A stretch of DNA of 64,000 nucleotides, taken from assembly GCA_017409475.1 (NCBI GenBank), contig JAFQSP010000014.1, positions 62,001 to 126,000 on the forward strand. Direction: 5' to 3'. Shown here piece after piece: positions 1 through 6,962 of the stretch. The position numbers were made by a program, and so were the translations under genes. Origin of the DNA: Clostridia bacterium. GTDB lineage: Bacteria; Bacillota; Clostridia; Oscillospirales; Acutalibacteraceae. The notes below the pieces were generated by a model. That model was not told the DNA's origin and made no database searches. It was given only the letters and a program-made list of their open reading frames with translations. Positions within the stretch are counted from its first letter, which is position 1, and every line of letters begins with the position of its first letter.

Positions 1-39
1 GGGCTTTTTTGTCGCATAATATATTTTTCAAGATATGCA

Positions 40-68
40 TTGAACGGCGGGTCAAAATGTGGTATAAT
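40..68 (+). promoter_or_regulatory. Sigma-A promoter of the SGNH lipoprotein gene
   Basis: TTGAAC (40-45) and TATAAT (63-68) are separated by 17 bases, and the ATG lies 36 bases further on behind GGAGG (92-96). The spacing and position fit a vegetative promoter. Bases 1-10 end in a T run that probably belongs to a terminator of a gene left of the window. Confidence 0.75.
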
Positions 69-104
69 AAAAGTTAATTTAGTCCGCCTTTGGAGGTATT
101 ATAA

Positions 105-1259
105 ATGAAACGAATATTTTGTTTAATATTATCGGTTCTGCTCATTCTGTCGGTCACTGCTTGCGGTGAAAAGGGCACCGCTTCGTCATCGTCAACTGAA
201 ATCAGCTCGGCTGATGCTTCGTCAGATACGTCCGAAATTATCGAAAGCTCATCAATTCCCGATACCGACGAGGCGTTTCTCGAAACGGTTACATACAGAG
301 ACTATGAGCTCACGGGAAAGAATGAACCCTGCTATATTGGCCGCTGGTTTGAAAAAAAGGTTGACGGCAAGGTTCATAAAGTAACCGTAACCGACGGCTC
401 AATGATGTATTTTATGGTTAATGGTGCAGAATCATTTAACCTTTCATTCACCGTAACGACAGGCGAAGATATTCCCTATTATTCATACTCGATTGACGGC
501 GCAACGCCGATAAGAAAGCTTGTCACCGACGGCACCGTCACCCTCCCCGACAAAGAACGTCACACCGTACGCATTATTACCGACGGTCTCACTGAATACG
601 TCCACAAATGGTATGACGAAGAGGGCTTTGCTCTTCGCGAAGTCACCGCATCAGAAGGCGGTGAAATTATCGGTATTCGTCCGAAAAATAAGGTGATTTT
701 CTTCTATGGCGACAGCATCACCGAAGGAGTTTGCAGCATTAGCAAGGGCTTTTTCAGCCCCAATAACAGCGCAACAAACGCTTTCCCCTGGTTCTGCTCC
801 GAAATGCTGGGAGTTACCCCTTATTACGTCGGTTATAGCGGAAGCGGCGTAGTCACCGAGGGCTCTTTCCGTCCATTCGAAGTAGCTATTAACTCATTCA
901 GCTACAACATTCCTGCTAAAGAAACTGCTACCCCTGACATTATCCTTATTAATCATGGCGCAAATGACGCAGGTGCATCCGACGATGCATTTAGAGAGGG
1001 CTTAATCACCGCGCTTGATAAGCTGAGAAAGAATTATCCCAATATCCCGATTGTATACATGATCACCTTTGGCCAGACAAAGAAAAATGTCATCACCGAG
1101 GTTATGGTCGACGTTGAAAACAGCTATATCGTACATACTGAGGGCTGGAGCATTCCCACAAACGACGGCTATCATCCCACACCCGATGGCGCAAGAAACG
1201 CCGGTGAGAGACTTGCAATGGAATTAAAATATATCTTCGGCAAAGATTTTTTTGATTAA
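105..1259 (+). CDS. SGNH/GDSL hydrolase lipoprotein, CE2-like esterase architecture
   Basis: Predicted surface-anchored esterase. The first 20 residues form a lipoprotein signal with lipobox LSVTAC and Cys20 as the lipidation site, followed by a Ser-rich linker to about residue 50. An N-terminal beta-rich part is followed by an SGNH domain with the block-I motif FFYGDSITEG (Ser204), the block-III motif NHGAND and a C-terminal DGYHP, giving the Asp354/His357 pair. The order of a beta domain before SGNH resembles carbohydrate esterase family 2 acetyl-xylan or glucomannan deacetylases, so deacetylation of plant polysaccharides is a reasonable guess, but the substrate cannot be read from sequence. 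It is transcribed alone, with its own promoter and terminator. The start is supported by GGAGG nine bases upstream of the ATG. Confidence 0.85.
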   Translation: MKRIFCLILSVLLILSVTACGEKGTASSSSTEISSADASSDTSEIIESSSIPDTDEAFLETVTYRDYELTGKNEPCYIGRWFEKKVDGKVHKVTVTDGSMMYFMVNGAESFNLSFTVTTGEDIPYYSYSIDGATPIRKLVTDGTVTLPDKERHTVRIITDGLTEYVHKWYDEEGFALREVTASEGGEIIGIRPKNKVIFFYGDSITEGVCSISKGFFSPNNSATNAFPWFCSEMLGVTPYYVGYSGSGVVTEGSFRPFEVAINSFSYNIPAKETATPDIILINHGANDAGASDDAFREGLITALDKLRKNYPNIPIVYMITFGQTKKNVITEVMVDVENSYIVHTEGWSIPTNDGYHPTPDGARNAGERLAMELKYIFGKDFFD

Positions 1260-1273
1260 TATATGAATGTATA

Positions 1274-1309
1274 AAAAGCACCTCGATTAAAAATCGAGGT
1301 GCTTTTTTT
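1274..1309 (+). terminator. Intrinsic terminator after the SGNH lipoprotein gene
   Basis: A 12-bp perfect stem AGCACCTCGATT / AATCGAGGTGCT with a 3-base loop is followed by a T run. The A run on its left side makes it potentially usable by the converging small lipoprotein gene as well. Confidence 0.9.
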
Positions 1310-1356
1310 GTAAGAGAGCAACTAAAAGCAGCGTGACGCACCTATTAAACAAATTC

Positions 1357-1734
1357 TTATTGATTCAACAGGCTTTTCTTGTTTGCTTCAATAAATTCAT
1401 TAACATTATCAGTTCTTATGTCGATATAATTATCTATATTTGCTTTTGTTAAAAGTCTGATATAAAAGGGTTCTTCGTCGGGTGAACTACCGCCAACCCA
1501 CAAATCAAAGGTTTCGTCGATTTCATAGACTAATATATACAACCCCGAGCCTGTTTCAATGCTTTCGTATTGCTCAAAATCACTCCAAGTGAGATTGCTG
1601 CCTTTGGATGATAATTCAACAACTTTATCAAGGGTCAAGGTGTTGCTGCTTAACCGTTTAATATCCTGATTATCGCAGGCAACCAAACTTAAAACACAAA
1701 CCAACAGTAAAACGATTGCTATAATCTTTTTCAT
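1357..1734 (-). CDS. Small predicted lipoprotein of unknown function
   Basis: 125 residues. The N-terminus is a clear lipoprotein signal (KK, hydrophobic core, lipobox LSLVAC with Cys20). The mature part is about 105 residues, acidic and without a family I recognise; it alternates short hydrophobic strands with polar turns and ends in NKKSLLNQ. An A/G-rich ribosome binding site lies just upstream of the ATG. It converges on the SGNH lipoprotein gene and is probably monocistronic. Only membrane anchoring on the outer face can be inferred. Confidence 0.7.
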   Translation of the reverse strand: MKKIIAIVLLLVCVLSLVACDNQDIKRLSSNTLTLDKVVELSSKGSNLTWSDFEQYESIETGSGLYILVYEIDETFDLWVGGSSPDEEPFYIRLLTKANIDNYIDIRTDNVNEFIEANKKSLLNQ

Positions 1735-1810
1735 ATAAGAACACCTCTACTTTATTAACTTCCGATTTGTCTAATTTAATTATATTGTAAAACTTATTGA
1801 TTTTCAATGA

Positions 1811-1949
1811 AATATCGCTTGCGCAATATGATATACTTGCTTCGCAAGCATGATATAATATACGTTCCTTCATATGCCGAAGGCATATATCACCCAACGA
1901 AGGTGGATATCATATCGAAGATATATCATCCGTTCCGACAGGAACGGAT
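1811..1949. repeat. Cluster of short palindromes separated by ATATCA-type linkers
   Basis: At least five small hairpins follow one another: CTTGC-TTC-GCAAG (1836-1848), ATATGCC-GAA-GGCATAT (1872-1888), CACC..GGTG (1891-1904), ATATC-GAA-GATAT (1912-1924) and ATCCGTTCC-GACA-GGAACGGAT (1928-1949), plus an imperfect one at 1811-1830. The stems differ in sequence but the loops are mostly GAA or TTC, and the linkers are variants of GATATATCAT. The 140 bases hold no convincing gene. The cluster lies next to a terminator and a tRNA gene. Confidence 0.75.
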
Positions 1950-1960
1950 ATCATTGAAAA

Positions 1961-1996
1961 AGTCTCTTTTGTCTGGTAGACAAAAGAGACTTTTTT
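1961..1996 (-). terminator. Intrinsic terminator of the tRNA-Ala transcript
   Basis: AGTCTCTTTTGTCT and AGACAAAAGAGACT pair perfectly over 14 bp around a GGT loop. Reading on the minus strand it comes directly after the tRNA 3' end. The A run at 1957-1960 on the left gives a short U tract in that direction, and on the plus strand six Ts follow, so it may work both ways. Confidence 0.75.
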
Positions 1997-1998
1997 GT

Positions 1999-2074
1999 TG
2001 GTGGAGACGGAGGGGATCGAACCCTTGACCTTACGGATGCGAACCGTACGCTCTCCCAGCTGAGCTACGCCCCC
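1999..2074 (-). tRNA. tRNA-Ala (anticodon CGC)
   Basis: 76 bases read on the minus strand from GGGGGCG to an encoded CCA. The acceptor stem contains the G3:U70 pair that is the alanine identity element. The D arm is GCTC..GAGC, the anticodon stem is TACGG/CCGTA with loop TTCGCAT (anticodon CGC, reading GCG), and the T loop is TTCGATC. The first T-stem pair (49-65) is an A-C mismatch; everything else folds normally. It is followed by the terminator at 1961-1996. Confidence 0.95.
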
Positions 2075-2128
2075 ATTATTTTCGCCGCTTTACCTTATCG
2101 CAAAGCGGCGCTTTTGTTCGTTTTTTTA

Positions 2129-3190
2129 TTAGATATTACCGTTTCGGTAATCCTCTAATTTCTCATCAAAATAGCGGTCAAAATCACGCTCATCGTATTC
2201 GTCATATTCGTCGCGTCTATCGTACTCTTCGTAATAATAATCGTCATCATAATCGTACTCGTCATACAATTCGTACGATTCACTTTCGACAACAAGTATC
2301 ATTAACAAAGACAGTCCAAGCGCAATAAATCCGGTAACAATTCCTGTCATCGATAAGCCGTTTTTTTGGCCCTTTGAACGGGCTACAAAGCCAAAAACTA
2401 CTCCAATCGTGCCTAAAATAATGCCCGTAACAAATCCCCACCAAAGCGCAAGCCCGCAAATACCGCAAATCATAGCCGTGATTGCTAATCCGCTACCGGC
2501 ATTATTTCTATATCCGTAAGGATAATTTCCATAAGGCTGATAATTCTGATTATTCGCCTGATTAGGATGGTATATCGGCTGGGGCTGATTCGGATAGGGC
2601 TGATACTGGCTCTGCGGCTGTGGCGCATAAGGCGGCACAGGTCGGTTATATTGCGGTTGAGCGAATTGCGGTGCAACAGGTTGCTGTTGAATCGGTTGGG
2701 CCGGCTGCGATGCAACAGGTTGCTGAATTGGCTGAGCCGGCGGATAGCCACAAGGCATAGACGGTTGGCCCATCGGCTGCTGAACAGCAGGCTGAGCCGA
2801 TTGATTCATTGGTTGCATAGATTGAGGAGCAACCGGCTGAATCGGAGGCTGCCCATAAGGCTGATTCATGGGCTGATACATCGGCATAGTCTGAGGTATC
2901 GGCTGCGCAGGTTGCTGATATTCGGGTGGAAACGGACATCTCTCGGCCTGAATCGGCGGGTCAACCCTCTCCACCTGATAAGCTCCGAACATATCGGGTG
3001 CAAAATTCGGCTGATTTTCTGCAAAATTCGGCTGATTTTCTGCAAAATTCGGCTGAGCCGATACGGGAAAATCTTCGTTTTCGTTCACCTTTTGGCAAGT
3101 AGAAACGTCCGAATTTATATCATTATTTTCTACATTCATATTATTTTCAGCTTCGGTTTCGGCGATATTTAATTCCTTGTTTTCGTCCAT
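2129..3190 (-). CDS. DUF4190-type membrane protein with Pro/Gln-rich N-terminus and acidic Tyr-rich tail
   Basis: 353 residues in three parts. Residues 1 to about 230 are low complexity, very rich in Pro, Gln, Asn and Tyr (QPxxQP, YxPYPNQPQ), with ENQPNFA repeated near residue 45. Two hydrophobic hairpin segments follow with Gly-rich turns and the SMTGIVTGFIALGL pattern of DUF4190 proteins. The last about 50 residues are almost entirely Asp, Glu, Tyr and Arg. The topology is probably a cytoplasmic disordered arm, two membrane passes and an acidic tail. The function is not known; such proteins are common in Firmicutes and usually annotated only by the domain. Confidence 0.8.
   Translation of the reverse strand: MDENKELNIAETEAENNMNVENNDINSDVSTCQKVNENEDFPVSAQPNFAENQPNFAENQPNFAPDMFGAYQVERVDPPIQAERCPFPPEYQQPAQPIPQTMPMYQPMNQPYGQPPIQPVAPQSMQPMNQSAQPAVQQPMGQPSMPCGYPPAQPIQQPVASQPAQPIQQQPVAPQFAQPQYNRPVPPYAPQPQSQYQPYPNQPQPIYHPNQANNQNYQPYGNYPYGYRNNAGSGLAITAMICGICGLALWWGFVTGIILGTIGVVFGFVARSKGQKNGLSMTGIVTGFIALGLSLLMILVVESESYELYDEYDYDDDYYYEEYDRRDEYDEYDERDFDRYFDEKLEDYRNGNI
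3000..3056. repeat. 21-bp in-frame tandem repeat (about 2.7 copies)
   Basis: The unit GCAAAATTCGGCTGATTTTC plus one T is repeated exactly from 3000 and ends in a partial third copy. On the coding strand it encodes ENQPNFA. Being a multiple of three, copy number can change without a frameshift in the DUF4190 gene. Confidence 0.9.
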
Positions 3191-3233
3191 TTTTCCTTCG
3201 CCTCCTATTAATTAAATTATATATCAATCGTAT

Positions 3234-3872
3234 CTATTCGTCAATTACCTTTGTTGATTTGCATACATTTTTTAACACACAAATCTCGCATTTGGGTTTC
3301 CTTGCTACGCAAACCGCCCTTCCGTGAAGCACAATTCGGTGGCAAAAATCGTTCGACAATTCGGGTGGAAGAAGCTTCTTTAACTGCATTTCAACCTTAA
3401 ACGCATCCTTTGAATCGCAAAGACCGAGTAACCCGCTGATACGAATAACATGGGTGTCGGCAACAACGGCAGGCTTTTTATAAATATCGCCTAAAATTAA
3501 ATTTGCTGTCTTTCTTCCAACTCCTGAAAGAGTAAGCAGTGACTCCATATCATCGGGCACATTTCCGCCGAAATCATCGCGCAGCTTTTTACACATAGCT
3601 ACAATGTCGGTCGCCTTTGTTTTATAAAGTCCGCAAGATTTTATGTATTCGGCGACCTCGCTTATATCAGCCTCGGCAAATTCATCAACCGTACGATAAC
3701 GGCCAAAAAGCGCAGGAGTGACCATATTTACACGCTTATCTGTGCATTGAGCCGAAAGCCGTGTTGCAATAAGCAGTTCGTGAGGCGCCGAATAATTAAG
3801 CTGACATTCGGCCTTAGGGTATTCCTCCCAAAGCAGGCGAATTATTTCGGCTACTCTTTCCTTTTTGGTCAT
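3234..3872 (-). CDS. nth: Endonuclease III (DNA glycosylase/AP lyase)
   Basis: 212 residues, the usual length. It removes oxidised pyrimidines from DNA and cleaves the abasic site. Visible features are the helix-hairpin-helix LSGVGRKTANLIL with the catalytic Lys (GRKTA), the catalytic Asp in VADTHVIRIS, and a C-terminal [4Fe-4S] ligand set C-x6-C-x2-C-x5-C (CVARKPKCEICVLKNVC). It starts with MTKKERVAEII, typical for Firmicute Nth. It lies downstream of rex on the same strand but a terminator-like hairpin separates the two. Confidence 0.96.
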   Translation of the reverse strand: MTKKERVAEIIRLLWEEYPKAECQLNYSAPHELLIATRLSAQCTDKRVNMVTPALFGRYRTVDEFAEADISEVAEYIKSCGLYKTKATDIVAMCKKLRDDFGGNVPDDMESLLTLSGVGRKTANLILGDIYKKPAVVADTHVIRISGLLGLCDSKDAFKVEMQLKKLLPPELSNDFCHRIVLHGRAVCVARKPKCEICVLKNVCKSTKVIDE

Positions 3873-3896
3873 TAATTTTCTCTCCCTTTTTTATCA

Positions 3897-3947
3897 AAAA
3901 AAGGATAGCAACGACAAATAATTATTCTCGTTTACCATCCTTTTTTT
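3897..3947 (-). terminator. Probable terminator after rex
   Basis: An imperfect hairpin (GGATAGCAACGA against TCGTTTACCATCC) is flanked by seven As on one side and seven Ts on the other. On the minus strand it follows the rex stop, between rex and nth. Confidence 0.65.
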
Positions 3948-3980
3948 CAGTTTAAATTATAAATACAGCTATGTATTTTT

Positions 3981-4637
3981 TTATTTTTCAAGTTCGCTTA
4001 CTCGGTAGCAGAGGGTCATCATCGAATCGCCAAGGTGAACATTTTCAACCGCAACCCCGTCCATTTCGCCAAAATCGTAATGGCTGAAATTCCAAATCCC
4101 TTTTATGCCAAGCGCGACAAGCTGCTTTCCTAACGCCTCGGCGGCTTCCTGAGGTACACAAAGCATGGCTACCTTCGGCTTTTCTCTGCGGCAGAATTCA
4201 TCGAGCCCACTGATATGTCGAATCGGCATTCCTGCTACAAGGCGTCCTGCAAGTGATTCGTTTTTATCAAAAACGGCCGTAAGATGAAATCCTCTATCTT
4301 CGAAATTCATATGGGTCGATATGGCTCGACCAAGGTTTCCTGCGCCGATAATTATACAACCGAAACGATTAGTAACGCCGAGAATTTCGGCAATTTGCTG
4401 CTCTAATAATTCGATATTATATCCATACCCCTGTTGTCCAAAACCGCCGAAACAGTTTAAATCCTGACGAATCTGACTTGCGGTAAGCCCCATTCGTTCG
4501 GCAAGTCCTTTTGACGAAATTCGTGTAAGGCCCTGTCTTTTTAACTCGCCAAGAAAACGATAGTATCTTGGCAGACGGCGAATTACCGACATAGAAACAT
4601 TATCTCTCACCTTGTTTATTTCAACCTCTCTGAACAA
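3981..4637 (-). CDS. rex: Redox-sensing transcriptional repressor Rex
   Basis: 218 residues. Rex binds NADH or NAD+ and represses fermentation and respiration genes when NADH is low. The N-terminal winged helix contains RLPRYYRFL, the family signature, and a recognition region TASQIRQDLNCFG; the C-terminal Rossmann domain has IIGAGNLGRAI, and the swapped C-terminal helix is present. The longest frame starts at TTG (4637) with only a weak AGAAG before it; an internal ATG 15 codons later (MSVIRRLPRYYRFL) with AAGGTGAG upstream is an alternative start. The promoter is placed so close that the TTG form would have a leader of about 15 bases. Confidence 0.95.
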   Translation of the reverse strand: MFREVEINKVRDNVSMSVIRRLPRYYRFLGELKRQGLTRISSKGLAERMGLTASQIRQDLNCFGGFGQQGYGYNIELLEQQIAEILGVTNRFGCIIIGAGNLGRAISTHMNFEDRGFHLTAVFDKNESLAGRLVAGMPIRHISGLDEFCRREKPKVAMLCVPQEAAEALGKQLVALGIKGIWNFSHYDFGEMDGVAVENVHLGDSMMTLCYRVSELEK

Positions 4638-4657
4638 ATCTACTTCTATATATCAAT

Positions 4658-4686
4658 ATTATCCACCATTTTATCCTAATTGTCAA
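4658..4686 (-). promoter_or_regulatory. Promoter of rex
   Basis: On the minus strand TTGACA (4686-4681) and GATAAT (4663-4658) are separated by 17 bases. I looked for a Rex operator (TTGTTAA-N4-TTAACAA) across this region and did not see one. Confidence 0.7.
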
Positions 4687-4831
4687 GAAATTGTCAGTCT
4701 TTTGGCAACCATTTTTCTTTTTCATTTATGTGTCAAGATATGCCGCCATTTCATATATTATACTGTGCAACATCGGTAGTCGGTTTGCACCTACCATCTA
4801 TTTTTTATCAGCGGCATTTCATTCACGCAAA

Positions 4832-4873
4832 CAAACCCCCGATACGCATTTGTTTACGCGAGTCGGGGGTTTG
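4832..4873 (-). terminator. Terminator of the DUF1540 gene
   Basis: CAAACCCCCGA and TCGGGGGTTTG pair over 11 bp with a 20-base loop, about 20 bases after the DUF1540 stop on the minus strand. The poly-U part is weak (TTTGTTTG). Confidence 0.6.
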
Positions 4874-4894
4874 CGCCTTTGGATATTCCTGAAA

Positions 4895-5059
4895 CTACTG
4901 CTTCAGATCAAAGGACTTACAGTCGGTGCACTGGTCCATTGAAGGATTGCACTCGTGGGTGCCTACCATAATGCAGTCGAGAGAACAGTAATTTTCGTTG
5001 CTGCAATGATGCTTACAGTTCGCTACTGTGCACTGGATAGACTTGTTAGCCTTCATCAT
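4895..5059 (-). CDS. DUF1540 small Cys-rich protein
   Basis: A 54-residue gene found by reading the minus strand: MMKANKSIQCTVANC..., ending SFDLKQ. It has eight Cys in the arrangement of DUF1540 (CTVANC, YCSLDCIMVGT, CNPSMDQCTDCKSF), a small, probably metal-binding fold widespread in Clostridia and linked in some species to spore-associated expression; its role is unknown. The start is supported by GGGAGG nine bases upstream. It is divergent from the HPr-like gene and has its own terminator. Confidence 0.9.
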   Translation of the reverse strand: MMKANKSIQCTVANCKHHCSNENYCSLDCIMVGTHECNPSMDQCTDCKSFDLKQ

Positions 5060-5197
5060 GTCGATATACCTCCCTGATTGGACTACGCTCTTATTATGAG
5101 AAACAATTTCAAAATTATACGCATATTTTTTAAAAATTTTTATATAAATAACGAAAAGCTTTTTACATATTATATTCCAAAGAGGTGTTATAAAATT

Positions 5198-5455
5198 ATG
5201 CAGATTTTTGAATACACGGTGACGGCTGACGAAGGACTAAAGGCATATGATGCAAGTCGGCTCATTCAGCTTGCGGTCGAATCGGGTTGCACCGTCACCC
5301 TCGAAAAAAACGGCAAGACGGTTAACGCAAAAAAGCTTTTTGCCGTAATGGGCCTGGGTATAAAAAGCCCGGATATACTCAAATTCACCGTAAGCGGCGC
5401 CAATGAAATTAAAACCGCCGAAAACATAAAGGCGCTTTTACTCGAAATGATTTAA
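5198..5455 (+). CDS. HPr-like protein lacking the phosphorylation sites
   Basis: 85 residues from the ATG at 5198, which follows AGAGGTG; a longer open frame exists but has no binding site. The protein aligns end to end with HPr (TVTADEGL..., NGKTVNAKKLFAVMGLGI) and keeps the hydrophobic core and length. The residue at the catalytic His15 position is Lys15, Arg17 is Tyr17, Pro18 is Asp18, and the regulatory Ser46 position is Lys46. It therefore should neither accept phosphate from enzyme I nor be a substrate of HPr kinase. It may be a protein-interaction relative of HPr. It is monocistronic, with a strong terminator. Confidence 0.85.
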   Translation: MQIFEYTVTADEGLKAYDASRLIQLAVESGCTVTLEKNGKTVNAKKLFAVMGLGIKSPDILKFTVSGANEIKTAENIKALLLEMI

Positions 5456-5460
5456 AAAAA

Positions 5461-5489
5461 GGTTGAGGAAGCTTCCTCAACCTTTTTTT
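5461..5489. terminator. Bidirectional terminator
   Basis: A perfectly self-complementary 22-base stem GGTTGAGGAAGCTTCCTCAACC has seven As before and seven Ts after it. It serves the HPr-like gene on the plus strand and the O-antigen-ligase-like gene on the minus strand. Confidence 0.9.
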
Positions 5490-5497
5490 ATTATCAA

Positions 5498-6658
5498 TTA
5501 TTCTTTTTTCGGTAAAAAGGCGCCAGACACAATAAATAAAAACAGAACCGTTAACTGTGGCCATGCAACCGTTTCGTCAAAAATACCGTGAAAAAGCACT
5601 CCCATTATTACCGCCATGGCAAACGCACAGGTAGGCTGATTTATGAGCTTTTTTATATTTTTCACAACCGGTAAAAAATAGTGAATAAAAAAGCCTGATA
5701 AAAGCGTAGTCCCTACAATTCCGAGGCACAAAAGTCCATCAAGCAAAAGGCTGTGTGCGCAGGTGGTAACCCATACGTTGAATCCAAGCTCAGCGCCAAC
5801 ATATTTCGGGCTTTCCATCATATAGGTTAATACCCCACGGCCAAAAATCGGCGTTTGCTTAAACAAATAGACTCCAAGCTGCCATACTCGGTATCGTGAA
5901 TTAAAGGAATCACTCGCCTCAAAAAGTCGGGGTAAAAGCTTTGGATAGACTAAAACTGCCGCCAGGGCTATTATTCCCGCACCGATAAAAATGGGAACAA
6001 GTTTCCACTGCTTGTTAAACAAGAGTAAAAAGAAAACTCCGCAAACAAGCTCGGCCATACCGAGCAACGAGCCGCAAAGCGCCATGCTGACGAGATTGAA
6101 TATAATTACAATAGTATAAATTCGCTTGTCACCGCGACCCGACATTATTTTATAAAGACAGGCAAGGATAACAAAAACAACCGCCGTACCAAACATATTC
6201 GGGTTAAAAAACACTCCTGCGCAACGCAAATCCTTATTCATCGCAAGGCTCGGCCAAATGGAATAAGCTATTTTTTCGATTATCGCAACGAAAGTAACAA
6301 TAACGCTTGCCACCGAAGCGAATTTTGTACCCTCTTCAAATATTTCGGAGGTAATCGCCTTTTTCAAATAAATGCCGAAAATCAGCAACAAAACAAGCCC
6401 TACGCCTCCTATAATTCCGATATAGTTTCGATAAAAAACAGGCGGAATTATTGATGCGAGGGCAATCGGCAAAAGCCAATAGCAAAGCCTACACGAAAAA
6501 ATCATTTTTCTCGTGCGGGAATTTATTATCAGCGATGTAACAAGCGCCGCCTCGACTATAAACGACAGTATACTCGGTAAAAAGGCGCAAAGCACCGCTG
6601 AAAGAATAATTACGCGGTCGGTAAAGCGGCCGAAAAAGCTGCTCCTATTAACCTCCAT
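5498..6658 (-). CDS. O-antigen ligase (Wzy_C) family membrane protein
   Basis: 386 residues, mostly hydrophobic, with about ten predicted membrane helices. The central extracellular loop carries SFNSRYRVWQLGVYLF, followed by IFGRGV and CAHSLLLDGLLCLGI, the Arg, Gly and His arrangement of the Wzy_C family. Members join or polymerise lipid-linked glycans outside the membrane; in Firmicutes the substrate is usually unknown. No other polysaccharide genes lie beside it. It is 25 bases downstream of a small membrane protein gene and probably forms one transcript with it and mfd. Confidence 0.8.
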   Translation of the reverse strand: MEVNRSSFFGRFTDRVIILSAVLCAFLPSILSFIVEAALVTSLIINSRTRKMIFSCRLCYWLLPIALASIIPPVFYRNYIGIIGGVGLVLLLIFGIYLKKAITSEIFEEGTKFASVASVIVTFVAIIEKIAYSIWPSLAMNKDLRCAGVFFNPNMFGTAVVFVILACLYKIMSGRGDKRIYTIVIIFNLVSMALCGSLLGMAELVCGVFFLLLFNKQWKLVPIFIGAGIIALAAVLVYPKLLPRLFEASDSFNSRYRVWQLGVYLFKQTPIFGRGVLTYMMESPKYVGAELGFNVWVTTCAHSLLLDGLLCLGIVGTTLLSGFFIHYFLPVVKNIKKLINQPTCAFAMAVIMGVLFHGIFDETVAWPQLTVLFLFIVSGAFLPKKE

Positions 6659-6683
6659 GCGTCACATTCCTTTTTTAATAAAA

Positions 6684-6929
6684 TTATTGAGCAACCGATT
6701 CAGCTTCGGATGAAGCAAAGTTAAGCGCGTTACCGTCAACTACTTCATATTCCTGAGCCGAAATATCGGTAGCTGTTTCGCCGTCGGTAATACCAATTCT
6801 TCCGGCGTTTTCATCCTCGGGATTAAGAATTGAGCCAACGATTGCGCAAGCGATAATTACTACTACTGCACTAAGAAACATAATTACCGACTTTTTGTTC
6901 TCTTTAAAAAACTCTTTCATTTTCTTCAC
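6684..6929 (-). CDS. Small single-pass membrane protein, unknown function
   Basis: 81 residues: a Lys-rich cytoplasmic start (MKKMKEFFKENKKS), one membrane helix (VIMFLSAVVVIIACAIVGSIL) and an acidic extracellular tail of about 40 residues rich in Glu, Asp, Ala and Thr. I do not recognise a family. It lies between mfd and the ligase-like gene on the same strand with gaps of about 30 bases, so co-transcription is likely. An AAAAGGTG ribosome binding site is present. Confidence 0.7.
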   Translation of the reverse strand: MKKMKEFFKENKKSVIMFLSAVVVIIACAIVGSILNPEDENAGRIGITDGETATDISAQEYEVVDGNALNFASSEAESVAQ

Positions 6930-6962
6930 CTTTTAATAGTATTTTAATACCCTTTCGGGCTT

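Noticed and set aside
1811..1949. CRISPR array
   Set aside because: The palindromes differ in sequence and there are no identical repeats or regular spacers.
2567..3172. 201-codon Arg/Leu-rich frame opposite the Pro/Gln-rich gene
   Set aside because: It is a by-product of the repetitive CAA/CCG codons of the real gene; there is no ribosome binding site.
4638..4800. Rex operator before rex
   Set aside because: No TTGTTAA-N4-TTAACAA-like palindrome was found by eye.
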